Source of the DNA: JBEKHT01 sp049516595
Lineage (GTDB): Bacteria; Chloroflexota; Anaerolineae; Anaerolineales; RBG-16-64-43
DNA: 64,000 bases
Direction of reading: 5' to 3'
Assembly: GCA_049516595.1 (NCBI GenBank)
Contig: JBEKSY010000013.1
Location: 16,114-80,113 of the forward strand
Numbering within the stretch: position 1 is the first letter of the stretch; each line of letters starts with the position of its first letter. Shown here piece after piece: positions 8,403-16,472 of the stretch. Position numbers and translations under genes: made by a program. Under the pieces are notes generated by a model that worked only from the letters and a program-made list of their open reading frames with translations, was not told the DNA's origin and did not search any database.

Positions 8403-9008
8403 TCAATCCCCAGATGCAGATCGTAACTTGCGCCGGGACCCAGGCGGACGGCTGTGGCGACCGGAGCCGAACTCACTGGGCGGCCTGTCCTTGGTGTCGA
8501 GAATCTGAATCAGCTGCGTGCTGAGCCCGCCTCTTTCCTCCTCGACCTGCGGATGGCTGCAACTGGACGTATTCAGATCGTTCCCGCATACTGGACACAG
8601 CCCCTTGCAGTCTGGCTTGCAGACGGGTCGGAGTGGAAAATCGAGGATCATGTACTCGCGGAGCAGCGGGTCAAGGTTCAGGATCGCGTTCTCGCCAATC
8701 GCCAACAAGGGGTCGCTCGGGTTGGGTGGCGGGTAGAGGAACAGATCCTGCAGCGTCGCGCTCAGCGGAAGCGAAAAGGGGCTGAGGCATCGCACACATT
8801 CCGCTGGCGTGCCGGCACGCAACGTCCCGGACACCAGGACCCCTTGCGGCGTTCGATCTAAGGAGAGAACCCCATGAAGATTGCGCAGTTCCAGATCAGT
8901 GCCGAGGATGAGCTTTTCCTCGTCAAAGTCCATGGTCCGGACATATCCAGCGGTCTGGCCAAGCAGGAAACCAACATTAATGCGAAGCGGGTGATTGTGA
9001 TTACCCAC
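8403..9008 (-). CDS. yceD: YceD/DUF177-family protein
   Basis: A 201-residue DUF177 protein. Family landmarks are ECVRCLSPFSLPL near the middle and the cysteine motif CKPDCKGLCPVCG in the last third, which probably binds metal. GTG start with a GAGG ribosome site. In many bacteria yceD precedes rpmF (ribosomal protein L32) and is linked to rRNA or ribosome assembly. Here no L32 follows and the next gene is rpoD. The last 45 residues after the cysteine motif are longer and more basic than usual. Its promoter is seen at 9047-9052. First gene of the likely yceD - rpoD - metG unit. Confidence 0.82.
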   Translation of the reverse strand: MGNHNHPLRINVGFLLGQTAGYVRTMDFDEEKLILGTDLELRNLHGVLSLDRTPQGVLVSGTLRAGTPAECVRCLSPFSLPLSATLQDLFLYPPPNPSDPLLAIGENAILNLDPLLREYMILDFPLRPVCKPDCKGLCPVCGNDLNTSSCSHPQVEEERGGLSTQLIQILDTKDRPPSEFGSGRHSRPPGSRRKLRSASGD

Positions 9009-9046
9009 AACGGCCTCTATGGAAAAACGTACCGTTAAACACAGGG

Positions 9047-9055
9047 ATTATAGCA
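9047..9055 (-). promoter_or_regulatory. Extended -10 promoter of yceD
   Basis: On the minus strand the sequence reads TGCTATAAT, an extended -10 box, about 40 bases upstream of the yceD GTG start. Confidence 0.65.
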
Positions 9056-9321
9056 TGGGGCGATTCTTAAGGTCAATCTTCAATCTTTAGTGTTTCAGTA
9101 TATAGTCTAGCAATCTGTGTTGTATCAGCCTTATGGGCCCTGCCGCGGCCTTGTCGGAGGGTTCCCGCTACCCGGCGAAATATGGACCTTGGGCTCGCTG
9201 GCCAGGTCCGCCCCCAAGTCGACCGCGGCCATGGACCAAACACGGGAATCGCGCTTCAGGCTCCATTCCCTGCGGGTCAGAAGGGCCCCTCCATGTCTCG
9301 GTGAGGGAGGAAAGGAGGGCC

Positions 9322-9349
9322 TTGACACGTGGGGCTGATCTATTAGAAT
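9322..9349 (+). promoter_or_regulatory. Promoter TTGACA-16-TAGAAT of the cysM operon
   Basis: TTGACA at 9322-9327 and TAGAAT at 9344-9349 with a 16-base spacer. A start near 9356 would give a leader of about 197 bases before the cysM start codon. The 260 bases upstream of this promoter show no gene. Confidence 0.6.
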
Positions 9350-9355
9350 TGGGAT

Positions 9356-9545
9356 CGAACTTATCCGAGTGAGGGCCTCTGGCCATGCAATGGTGCAGGT
9401 GTCCTAAGCGGGGGCCATAACCGCTCTGCGCGTGAAAAGCCAATAGCCAACCGGCCAAGGGCGGTTTGCCTCCGCGAAACTGAAAGTCGGGTTCTCGCGC
9501 CGAAGGCGATTGCCCTTTCGTGTCGGTTGGCTATTTGTTTTGGAG
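9356..9545 (+). promoter_or_regulatory. Structured leader / putative riboswitch or attenuator of the cysteine operon
   Basis: The leader has two hairpins, CTGGCCAT-GCA-ATGGtgCAG (9379-9398) and AGCGG...CCGCT (9407-9425). A long nested rod follows: 12 perfect pairs between 9442-9453 and 9524-9535, then AAGGGC (9457-9462) with GCCCTT (9512-9517), then GCC and CGCGA with TCGCG and GGC inside. The outer stem is followed by TTTGTTTT and at once by the cysM ribosome site GGAG (9542-9545). This arrangement could end transcription or expose the ribosome site. No known riboswitch consensus was recognised; a CTTATCCGAG string recalls SAM-I but its pairing partner is missing. Confidence 0.55.
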
Positions 9546-9552
9546 ATCGACC

Positions 9553-10488
9553 GTGGTCACCGAAGTAAGTTCCCAGATTCGTCTTGGCCTGCAGCATCCC
9601 CTTTGGGTTGGGAAAACACCCCTGCTTCCCCTGCGCAGGCTGGACCCGGGATTGCCCTCAAGAGTGCGCTTATTCTGCAAGGCCGAGTGGCTCAATCCCA
9701 GTGGGTCAATCAAGGATCGACCCGCCTGGTATATCGTCCGCGAGGCACTCCAAACTGCCGAGCTCAGGAGTGGGAAAGCGCTCTTGGACTCAACCTCGGG
9801 CAACATGGGAATCGCCTATGCCACGTTGGGCGCAGCGTTGGGCTTTCGCGTCCGCTTGGTGATTCCTGGAAACGCCAGCCCGGAGCGGATCTCGATGCTC
9901 CGCGCTCTTGGGGCAGAACTCCTCGTGAGTTCGCCCCTCGAGGGATCCGATGGAGCCCAGGAGTTGGCCAGGCACGAGTTCGACCAGGATCCGGACCGAT
10001 TCTTCTACGCCAACCAATACGGCAACCCGGCCAATTGGAAGGCCCACTTCGAAACCACGGGGCCCGAGATCTGGAATGAGACCCGCGGTTCAGTGACGCA
10101 CTTGATCGCAGGTCTGGGGACGACGGGAACCCTGACGGGCACGGGAAGGTTCCTGCGAATGCAGAACCCGAGGATCTACCTGGGCGCGGTTCAGCCCGAC
10201 TCGCCGTTCCATGGCCTGGAGGGTCTGAAGCATTTGGCGACTTCCCATGTCCCAGGGATCTACGACCGGGGGCTCCAAGACGAGGTCCTTGAGGTGGAGA
10301 CGGAGGGAGCCTATGCGATGGTCAAGCAGCTCGCCAGGGAGGAGGGCCTTTTTGTGGGGGTTTCTTCAGGAGCCGCCGCCCTCGCCGCACTACGAGTTGC
10401 GCGTCGCCTGTCGGAAGGCTCAATCGTAGCCATCTTCCCGGATTCCGGTCACAAGTACCTGTCCGAAAAGTTTTGGAGTCAGGCATGA
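9553..10488 (+). CDS. cysM: CysM-type cysteine synthase (PLP-dependent, CysO-linked)
   Basis: A 311-residue fold type II PLP enzyme. The PLP lysine lies in NPSGSIKDRPAW. The substrate loop is STSGNMGIAYA, and the phosphate-binding GTTGTLTGTG loop and the final GVSSGAAA motif are present. GTG start chosen because a GGAG site sits 7 bases upstream and similarity begins just after. The gene order cysM - mec - cysO and the sequence around GLFVGVSSG resemble mycobacterial CysM. That enzyme uses O-phosphoserine and the thiocarboxylated carrier CysO instead of free sulfide. Use of the same donor here is inference from the operon. The stop codon overlaps the mec start (ATGA). Confidence 0.88.
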   Translation: MVTEVSSQIRLGLQHPLWVGKTPLLPLRRLDPGLPSRVRLFCKAEWLNPSGSIKDRPAWYIVREALQTAELRSGKALLDSTSGNMGIAYATLGAALGFRVRLVIPGNASPERISMLRALGAELLVSSPLEGSDGAQELARHEFDQDPDRFFYANQYGNPANWKAHFETTGPEIWNETRGSVTHLIAGLGTTGTLTGTGRFLRMQNPRIYLGAVQPDSPFHGLEGLKHLATSHVPGIYDRGLQDEVLEVETEGAYAMVKQLAREEGLFVGVSSGAAALAALRVARRLSEGSIVAIFPDSGHKYLSEKFWSQA

Positions 10489-10979
10489 ACAAGATCGCTA
10501 TCAGTTTGGAGGCCCTAGAGCAGATTCGCGCCCACGGCGAGTTGAGCTACCCGGACGAAGGCGCTGGCCTTCTTCTGGGAAAAACAAGGGATGGGGCCAG
10601 GGTCGTGCTCGGCGTTCATTCCCTTGAGAATCGGCGTGTGGGCGAGGCCCGCCGAAAGCGCTACCTGATCGAAGCCGCGGAGATCCTGAGGTCAGGAGAG
10701 CAGGCTGAATCCAAGGGTTTGGAGGTCGTCGGCGTTTTCCATTCCCATCCGGACCATCCCGCCCGGCCTTCCGACACCGATCGCGAGTGGGCCCTGCCTT
10801 GGTATTCGTACGTTATCACCTCGGTCGAAAGGGGAATAGCACAGGTGACCAGTTCCTGGCGGCTGAGGGAGGACCGATCCGGGTTTGAGGAAGAACGGAT
10901 TGAAAGCGGGGACGGGGCCGTCTCGGGCTTGGATCCGGCGGTCCGCTGGAGGCTGGGCAGAGAGCAAGGAGCTGGCTAG
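10485..10979 (+). CDS. mec: Mec+-type JAMM metalloprotease releasing cysteine from CysO
   Basis: A 164-residue MPN+/JAMM domain protein. The metal site is clear: an upstream acidic residue in DEGAGLLLG, then VFHSHPDHPARPSDTD, which carries the H-x-H, Ser and Asp ligands of the JAMM motif. The mycobacterial homologue cuts the CysO-cysteine adduct after the di-glycine tail, freeing cysteine and the carrier. ATG at 10485 has a GGAG site and overlaps the cysM stop. The next gene is the carrier itself, which strongly supports the role. The last 30 residues are variable. Confidence 0.88.
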   Translation: MNKIAISLEALEQIRAHGELSYPDEGAGLLLGKTRDGARVVLGVHSLENRRVGEARRKRYLIEAAEILRSGEQAESKGLEVVGVFHSHPDHPARPSDTDREWALPWYSYVITSVERGIAQVTSSWRLREDRSGFEEERIESGDGAVSGLDPAVRWRLGREQGAG

Positions 10980-11006
10980 TTCGTTCTTCAGCAAGGTGGA
11001 GGGAGC

Positions 11007-11279
11007 ATGGCCATCGTTGTCTTGCCCGCACCATTACGACCGTATGCATCGGGAAACAAAGATGTGGCGGTGAGAGGCGGGAGCGTGCGTGAGGGGCTGG
11101 CCGACCTCGTGCGCCAGTATCCGGGTCTTGAGGGTCATTTGTTCAATGAAGAAGGTGAACTCCGGCCTTTCGTTCACCTTTTTCTCGATGGAGAGGAGGT
11201 CACTCAGCGCGAGGATGCTGGCGTGACTCTGAGGGAGGGTTCGCGACTGATGCTCGTCCCCTCGATTGCCGGCGGCTAA
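11007..11279 (+). CDS. cysO: CysO-type ubiquitin-like sulfur carrier protein
   Basis: A 90-residue MoaD/ThiS-fold protein whose chain ends exactly in Gly-Gly (SIAGG), the residue pair activated as a thiocarboxylate. The N-terminus MAIVVLPAPLRPY and the FLDGEEV turn match the MoaD/CysO family. A GGAGGGAG ribosome site precedes the ATG. It would be adenylated and sulfurylated by the MoeZ protein encoded two genes downstream, then used by CysM. A MoaD role in molybdopterin synthesis is the alternative, but the neighbours favour cysteine formation. Confidence 0.88.
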   Translation: MAIVVLPAPLRPYASGNKDVAVRGGSVREGLADLVRQYPGLEGHLFNEEGELRPFVHLFLDGEEVTQREDAGVTLREGSRLMLVPSIAGG

Positions 11280-11350
11280 GAAGACCGTCCCTGGCCTTTT
11301 TGGTCGAGTACAACTGGATCAGGAAAGAATCCCAATCTGGAGGTATGGAA

Positions 11351-11641
11351 ATGTCACGGTATGTTGTTCGACATCAGCATGACTCGGAGCATTGCCCAGC
11401 CAAGGACCCCAAGATGGGAGAGATGTTGCTCTCTCACCTGAGCCCCGCCAATGCCAGTAAGTATGGCGTGAGGCTGGAGGGGGAAGGGGTGATCGATGGT
11501 CAGCATACTTTGTACCTGATCTTAGACGCCGAGCGAGAATCGCAGGTGGAGAACTTCATGCAGCCGTTCGCGCAGGCAGGACCGATTGAAGTCCTGGCCG
11601 CCTCGCCGTGCGAGGCGGTGGTCGAAAGGGGGGGCTGCTGA
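11351..11641 (+). CDS. Small conserved-looking protein inside the cysteine operon, function unknown
   Basis: A 96-residue protein not assigned to a family. Start taken at ATG 11351, 7 bases after a CTGGAGG site; an in-frame ATG 6 bases earlier is also possible. The sequence begins MSRYVVRHQH and contains HCPAKDPKMGEMLLSHLSP. It shows an alternating hydrophobic pattern consistent with a ferredoxin-like alpha/beta barrel of the Dabb/DUF3303 sort (HTLYLILDAE, then FMQPFAQAGPIEVL). Two cysteines lie in the last 14 residues and the protein ends in GGC. Its position between cysO and moeZ suggests a link to sulfur transfer. That is inference only. Confidence 0.7.
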   Translation: MSRYVVRHQHDSEHCPAKDPKMGEMLLSHLSPANASKYGVRLEGEGVIDGQHTLYLILDAERESQVENFMQPFAQAGPIEVLAASPCEAVVERGGC

Positions 11642-11769
11642 GGTCTATAATCGCAGCCGGGGAACACGAGGGGCGAGGCCCGCTATCCGCAGGCGATCGC
11701 GCGGTTGTGGCATTCGTCGAGGGAAGGCATTCCGCCCTGCGCAGAGCGAATGAGGCACGGAGGTTGGAA

Positions 11770-12969
11770 ATGATCAGTTCGGTGCTTGAGAGACACGCGG
11801 AGTGGCGCGGGGCGGAATTGCCGGAACTGACCCGGGAGGAGATCCTGCGCTACAGCCGCCACTTGCTCATGCCGGAGGTGGGTCTGCAGGGTCAGCGCAA
11901 GCTCAAGGCAAGCAGCGTCCTGCTGATCGGCACCGGAGGCCTGGGATCGCCTCTCGCCCTGTACTTGGCCGCGGCAGGCGTGGGGCGCATCGGCATCGTG
12001 GATTTTGACGTGGTCGAGGCCACCAACCTGCAGCGTCAGATCATCCACGGGACATCCCAGGAGGGGAGACCCAAGGTGGAAAGCGCGCGCGAGCGCATGC
12101 TAGATATCAATCCCCTCATCCAGGTGGACGCCTACAACGAAGCATTCACCTCGACAAACGCGATGGAGATCGCACGCCCATACGAAGTAGTCGTCGATGG
12201 GACCGACAATTTCCCGACCCGCTACCTGGTCAACGACCTGTGCGTGCTGTTGGGAAAGCCCAACGTCTACGGCAGCATCTTCCGCTTCGAGGGGCAGGTC
12301 GGGGTGTTTGACTCCGGCCGAGGTCCCTGCTATCGCTGCCTCTTTCCTGCGCCACCCCCGCCGGGCGAAGTTCCCTCCTGTGCCGAGGGGGGCGTATTCG
12401 GCGTTTTGCCCGGCACCATCGGCACCTTGCAGGCAACCGAAGTGATCAAGCTGTTGCTGGGGATCGGCGATCCCCTGATCGGCCGCTTGCTCCTTTACGA
12501 CGCGTTGGAGATGAGCTTTGAGGAGCTGCGGCTTCGGAAAAACCCGGATTGCCTGATCTGCTCAGAGCACCCGACAATTGACCATTTGATTGACTATGAG
12601 GCGTTTTGCGGTGTGCCAAGCCACGATCATGGCCAGGAGACTGTCGCCTCGGATTGGGACATCGAGGCCAAGGAACTGAGCGAGAGACTCCATCGGGGGG
12701 AGCGCCTGCGTCTCATTGATGTTCGTGAGGCCCATGAATGGGAAATCGCGCACATCGAAGGGGCTGAGCTCGTCCCGCTTGCCGTACTTCCCGAGCATAT
12801 GCATGAGTTCGACAGTGCGGAGAACATGGTTTTCCTCTGCAAATCGGGCAGCCGGTCCGCTCGGGCGGTCAAACTGCTGCGGACGGCCGGCTTCCGGAAG
12901 GTGCGAAACCTCCGCGGCGGCATCAATGCCTGGTCTCGGGAGGTAGATCCCTCTGTGCCGATCTACTGA
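11770..12969 (+). CDS. moeZ: MoeZ/ThiF-type carrier-activating enzyme with rhodanese domain
   Basis: A 399-residue two-domain protein. Residues 1-260 are an E1-like adenylyltransferase: the nucleotide loop is GTGGLGSPLALYLA, then DFDVVEATNLQRQ, DGTDNFPTRY, and a zinc motif formed by CYRC and CLIC. Residues about 295-399 are a rhodanese domain with a CKSGSRS active-site loop, so the same protein can adenylate the carrier tail and deliver persulfide sulfur. M. tuberculosis MoeZ activates CysO in this way. Start ATG 11770 has a GGAGG site 6 bases upstream; the longer open frame overlaps the previous gene. Last gene of the operon. Confidence 0.92.
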   Translation: MISSVLERHAEWRGAELPELTREEILRYSRHLLMPEVGLQGQRKLKASSVLLIGTGGLGSPLALYLAAAGVGRIGIVDFDVVEATNLQRQIIHGTSQEGRPKVESARERMLDINPLIQVDAYNEAFTSTNAMEIARPYEVVVDGTDNFPTRYLVNDLCVLLGKPNVYGSIFRFEGQVGVFDSGRGPCYRCLFPAPPPPGEVPSCAEGGVFGVLPGTIGTLQATEVIKLLLGIGDPLIGRLLLYDALEMSFEELRLRKNPDCLICSEHPTIDHLIDYEAFCGVPSHDHGQETVASDWDIEAKELSERLHRGERLRLIDVREAHEWEIAHIEGAELVPLAVLPEHMHEFDSAENMVFLCKSGSRSARAVKLLRTAGFRKVRNLRGGINAWSREVDPSVPIY

Positions 12970-13279
12970 CCTGCAGGAGAGAATGGCCGCGGAGGGGGCG
13001 GGACCCAGCGCCCTGGGCGCCACCGTGACGCACCGCGGGCCTTTCATTAGGGCCAGGCTCCCCGGAGGTGCGGTCACTCCGCGGCGAATGGATCCTGGGA
13101 CGAATCTAATTGGCCCTTTCGAGTTTGGCAAGTGACAGTGCGGAAGTCTCTGATTAATCAGCTTGTGTTGCGACATCTTGGGCGAGGGGACCGAGAGAAA
13201 TCGTTTGATTCCAGGCAAAGTCAGTCCGTTCCTCCACGAGCCAGCGTAGGACTCCCGTCAGGTGCGCAGTGCAGGCGGG
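12970..13279. other. Gene-free spacer after moeZ
   Basis: No supported gene. The start contains CCCAG-CGC-CTGGG, a weak hairpin that could end the cysteine operon but has no T-run. The rest leads into the epimerase promoter. Confidence 0.4.
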
Positions 13280-13288
13280 TGGTATAAT
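13280..13288 (+). promoter_or_regulatory. Extended -10 promoter of the epimerase gene
   Basis: TGGTATAAT at 13280-13288. Downstream, GACCCG...CGGGTC (about 13300-13327) forms a hairpin in the 5' leader before the ribosome site GGAGAGAGG. Confidence 0.65.
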
Positions 13289-13380
13289 CCAATTCCAGAC
13301 CCGTTTTCCCCTGTGGAAGCGGGTCCTTCCGACCCAAGTCCCATTCGCATTCTCGACATCCGAATTCCTGGAGAGAGGTC

Positions 13381-14331
13381 TTGAACTTCCTCGTGACTGG
13401 TGCGGCAGGTTTCCTGGGGTCCGCGCTCGCCAACCAACTGGCCCGAGACGGAAACCAGGTCCGGGGGTTGGACGATCTTTCAACAGGTGATCCTTCCCGT
13501 CTCAACCCCTCGGTTCTATTTACTCGTGGTGACGTTGCCGACCGGCCCAAGTTGTGGACCCTTCTTCAAGATGTGGAGTGTGTATTTCATTTGGCGGCGC
13601 GAGTCTCGGTGTCCGAATCGGTCTCCTATCCGCGAGAGTACAACGCGGTGAATGTGGGTGGGACCGTGAGCCTGATGGAAGCCATGCGGGATGTCGGGGT
13701 GAGGCGGGTAATCTTTGTCTCTTCGGGTGCCGTCTACGGCGAGCAAGAAGAGCAACCCCTGAGCGAATCGACGATCCCCAACCCTGGCTCTCCCTACGCG
13801 GTGTCCAAGCTCGCGGCGGAATATTACGTGCGTACGATTGGCGGACTGTGGGGGATTGAAACCACGATCTTGCGAGTCTTTAATGCCTACGGGCCGGGTC
13901 AGCCACTGCCCGCGGCTCATGCTCCGGTGATCGCGCGGTTCCTTCGACAGGCCTCGGGGGGTGGATCCCTGGTGATCCACGGCGAGGGTCATCAGACGCG
14001 CGACTATGTGTTCTTGGATGACGTGGTTGAGGCCCTGGCCGTGGCGGCCACCGCGCCAAAAATGGACCGGCGCATCATCAACATCGGCAGTGGAATTGAG
14101 ACCTCGGTGATCGAGCTTGCGCACCAGGTCTTGCAAATCCTCCCTAACGGCGAGGTCCTGCACAATGGAAGCGAAGGGGCCGGCGTCTCGCGCATGTGCG
14201 CCGATATTCGCTTGGCGGAAAAGACGCTGGGCTATCGGCCACGCCATTCGCTGGCCGATGGCCTGCGCCTGACGGTGGAGCGCGATATGCGCTTTCAGCC
14301 CACCCTTGTGCGTGAAGCCCCTCTGAAGTAG
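13381..14331 (+). CDS. NAD-dependent sugar epimerase/dehydratase (UDP-glucose 4-epimerase-like)
   Basis: A 316-residue extended short-chain dehydrogenase. The NAD loop is TGAAGFLGSALA (7-18), followed by LDDLSTG, HLAARVSV, SSGAVYGE, the catalytic YAVSK and RVFNAYGPGQ. TTG start chosen because it is preceded by GGAGAGAGG and the NAD fold starts immediately. The family acts on nucleotide sugars such as UDP-glucose or UDP-GlcNAc. The exact substrate cannot be read. No other cell-surface sugar gene is adjacent except the glycosyltransferase fusion 2 kb further on. Confidence 0.88.
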   Translation: MNFLVTGAAGFLGSALANQLARDGNQVRGLDDLSTGDPSRLNPSVLFTRGDVADRPKLWTLLQDVECVFHLAARVSVSESVSYPREYNAVNVGGTVSLMEAMRDVGVRRVIFVSSGAVYGEQEEQPLSESTIPNPGSPYAVSKLAAEYYVRTIGGLWGIETTILRVFNAYGPGQPLPAAHAPVIARFLRQASGGGSLVIHGEGHQTRDYVFLDDVVEALAVAATAPKMDRRIINIGSGIETSVIELAHQVLQILPNGEVLHNGSEGAGVSRMCADIRLAEKTLGYRPRHSLADGLRLTVERDMRFQPTLVREAPLK

Positions 14332-14531
14332 GGACGGCCGGATCGAGCCTTCTCCCGCCCACGGGTAACCGCAGGTCCCCCGATTCAACGGAAGAGCCCC
14401 CCTATCCTCTCCGTCTCAAGTTCTCGGGATCGGCGGACAAACGGCTGTCTCCACTCCCCGCTGCAAGCGCACGTCTCCCCAACCGAAGGAAAAGGGAATC
14501 CTCCCTCGTGTCCTTTGAGACGGACGGGTCC

Positions 14532-14540
14532 TGATAGAAT
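14532..14540 (+). promoter_or_regulatory. Extended -10 promoter of mpg
   Basis: TGATAGAAT at 14532-14540. The expected start near 14547 lies about 19 bases before ATG 14566, supporting that start codon. Confidence 0.5.
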
Positions 14541-14565
14541 TGCCGCCAGGCTGACAATCATCGAC

Positions 14566-15183
14566 ATGGGTAACCGCCGACTGTCTCGCTCATTCTTTCA
14601 ACGCCCCACACTTCGCGTGGCACGCGACCTTCTCGGGACCCGTCTGGTTCGGCTCGAACGGGTGGGCAGGACCTCGGGATGGGTCGTCGAAGTGGAGGCC
14701 TACGTCGGCGAAGAGGACTTGGGAAGTCACGCCAGCCATGGACGAACGGCCAGGAACAAGGTCATGTTTGGTCAGGCAGGCCGTGCCTACGTATACTTTA
14801 CCTACGGGATGCACTGGATGCTGAACGTGGTGACGGAGGTGGAAGCATTCCCGGCGGCTGTCCTGTTGCGCGCCCTTTGGCCCCTGGAGGGGGTTGCCCG
14901 CATGCGCAAGAGGAGGGGACGACTTCCGCTGGCGGACGGGCCCGCGAGACTTTGCGAGGCTCTGGCGGTCGACAGACGGTTCAATGGGCAGGACCTGTGC
15001 GAACGGTCATCCAAGCTCTACCTCGAAAGAGGGGTTGACATCCCGGACCGCTTTGTGACCAGGGGTTCCCGGGTGGGGTTATATTCCGTACCCGAGCCAT
15101 GGAAGAGTCGACCTTGGCGTTTTCGCGTCTCGCCAGAAGGGACCGCCCTCCTTCGCACGGGTGAGGGGGCACACCAAACCTAG
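14566..15183 (+). CDS. mpg: 3-methyladenine DNA glycosylase, Mpg/AAG family
   Basis: A 205-residue protein of normal length for the bacterial AAG family. The catalytic glutamate is in the VEVEAYVGEED segment. DLGSHASHGRTARN and the intercalating tyrosine region YVYFTYGMHWMLNVV are conserved, and GPARLCEAL lies in the C-terminal half. It removes alkylated purines in base excision repair. An earlier in-frame GTG/ATG would add 17 residues, but the promoter and family start favour 14566. It lies 17 bases upstream of fabI and may be co-transcribed with it. Confidence 0.9.
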   Translation: MGNRRLSRSFFQRPTLRVARDLLGTRLVRLERVGRTSGWVVEVEAYVGEEDLGSHASHGRTARNKVMFGQAGRAYVYFTYGMHWMLNVVTEVEAFPAAVLLRALWPLEGVARMRKRRGRLPLADGPARLCEALAVDRRFNGQDLCERSSKLYLERGVDIPDRFVTRGSRVGLYSVPEPWKSRPWRFRVSPEGTALLRTGEGAHQT

Positions 15184-15200
15184 GCTAGAGGAGGAGATCA

Positions 15201-15995
15201 ATGGAGCTACTGAAAGAGAAGACCGCTCTGGTTTTTGGGGTTGCAAATGACCATTCGATCGGCTGGGGGATCTCGCGAGCCATGCATGAGCAGGGCGCCC
15301 GGATGGCCTTCAGCTACGCCGGAGAGGCCCTGGAGCGTCGGGTGCGCCCATTGGCTCAATCCGTGGGGTCGACCTTCGTGGAGCCCTGCGACGTCTCGAG
15401 TGATGAGCAGATCGCCGAGCTCATGCAGAAGGCGGGAACAGCTTTCGGAAAAATCGACATCCTAGTTCACTCCATCGGCTTTGCTTTGCGTGAGGAGCTC
15501 AGCGGTCCCTTCTACAATACCAGCCGCAAAGGGTTCCAGACAGCGTTGGAAGTCAGCGCCTACTCCCTCACGGCGTTGACGCGCGCCGCGTTGCCGATCC
15601 TCAACCCAGGGGCGGCCATTCTTACACTGACGTATTACGGCTCGGAAAAGGTCATGCCCAACTACAACGTCATGGGTGTCGCCAAGGCCGCGCTGGAGGC
15701 CTCCGTTCGCTATTTGGCGGCGGATCTAGGCCCCCAGAACATCCGCGTCAATGCCATCAGTGCCGGGCCGATTCGCACTCTGGCGGCCGCGGGGGTTTCT
15801 GGATTCCGAGGGATGCACTCGAGATTCCGTGAGGTCGCACCACTGCGCCGGAATGTGGACATCAGCGATGTCGGAGCCGCCGCTGTCTTCCTCTGCTCAG
15901 GACTGGCCGCCGCCATCACCGGGGAGGTCCTGTACGTGGATGCCGGATACAGCATCATGGGCCTAATCGAACCCATGGAAATCTCGGGCTCATAG
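15201..15995 (+). CDS. fabI: Enoyl-[acyl-carrier-protein] reductase (NADH), FabI
   Basis: A 264-residue short-chain dehydrogenase of the FabI type. The N-terminal motif ALVFGVANDHSIGWGI is diagnostic. The catalytic Tyr-x6-Lys pair is Tyr155-Lys162 in YNVMGVAKAAL. SIGFA and ISAGPIRTLAAAGV (substrate loop, target region of FabI inhibitors) follow. It performs the last reduction of each fatty-acid elongation cycle. A GAGGAG site precedes the ATG. Confidence 0.94.
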   Translation: MELLKEKTALVFGVANDHSIGWGISRAMHEQGARMAFSYAGEALERRVRPLAQSVGSTFVEPCDVSSDEQIAELMQKAGTAFGKIDILVHSIGFALREELSGPFYNTSRKGFQTALEVSAYSLTALTRAALPILNPGAAILTLTYYGSEKVMPNYNVMGVAKAALEASVRYLAADLGPQNIRVNAISAGPIRTLAAAGVSGFRGMHSRFREVAPLRRNVDISDVGAAAVFLCSGLAAAITGEVLYVDAGYSIMGLIEPMEISGS

Positions 15996-16472
15996 CAACA
16001 TCCCGGCCTGCGCCCTGGGCTCAGCCCTCGGGGTTCCCCATTTCCTCAGGCTGGGAGGGCCGTTTCCATTCCCGCGCCAGGGCGGAAGCTGGTTTGTGGG
16101 AGTGTGGGCCCACAGGTCGATCCGCAACCTCCCTGACGGTCAAGCGCAACTCGAGCGTGGCCTCCGTTCGCGGACGGCCGATCCCTGCGAAACTCCCGCC
16201 GAGGCACAGGTGGGGGCTCTTGCCGAGGGAATGCAGGCGAGCGTGGCTCGCGCGGCCTCCACCTTGGACGTCCAGCCCACAGTCTGAGACTCATCGGACT
16301 CTAGGTCGACGGGGACCTCGTGCCAGGGGCCGGACGACTTATGCGATCCGGGACCGTGCGCCCCGACGGCTGAGGAGAATCGCATGGTTACGGCAGGAAG
16401 AGGTGGCTCGAGGCGCCATTCGAGGGGAGCTGGCTCACGCGTCAGAGGTTATCGGCTGACAAGGATCCGGAT
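15996..16472. other. Gene-free spacer between fabI and the convergent fusion gene
   Basis: About 480 bases with no recognisable gene on either strand and no tRNA-like fold. The open frames here lack family motifs and ribosome sites. Confidence 0.45.

Noticed and set aside
9356..9440. SAM-I riboswitch in the cysM leader (CTTATCCGAG string)
   Set aside because: The complementary GATAAG arm, the GGCAACC core and the GGTGC-AATTCC junction are missing.
9356..9540. 6S RNA (the leader is about 185 bases)
   Set aside because: The two ends do not pair and there is no central open bubble flanked by a closing stem.
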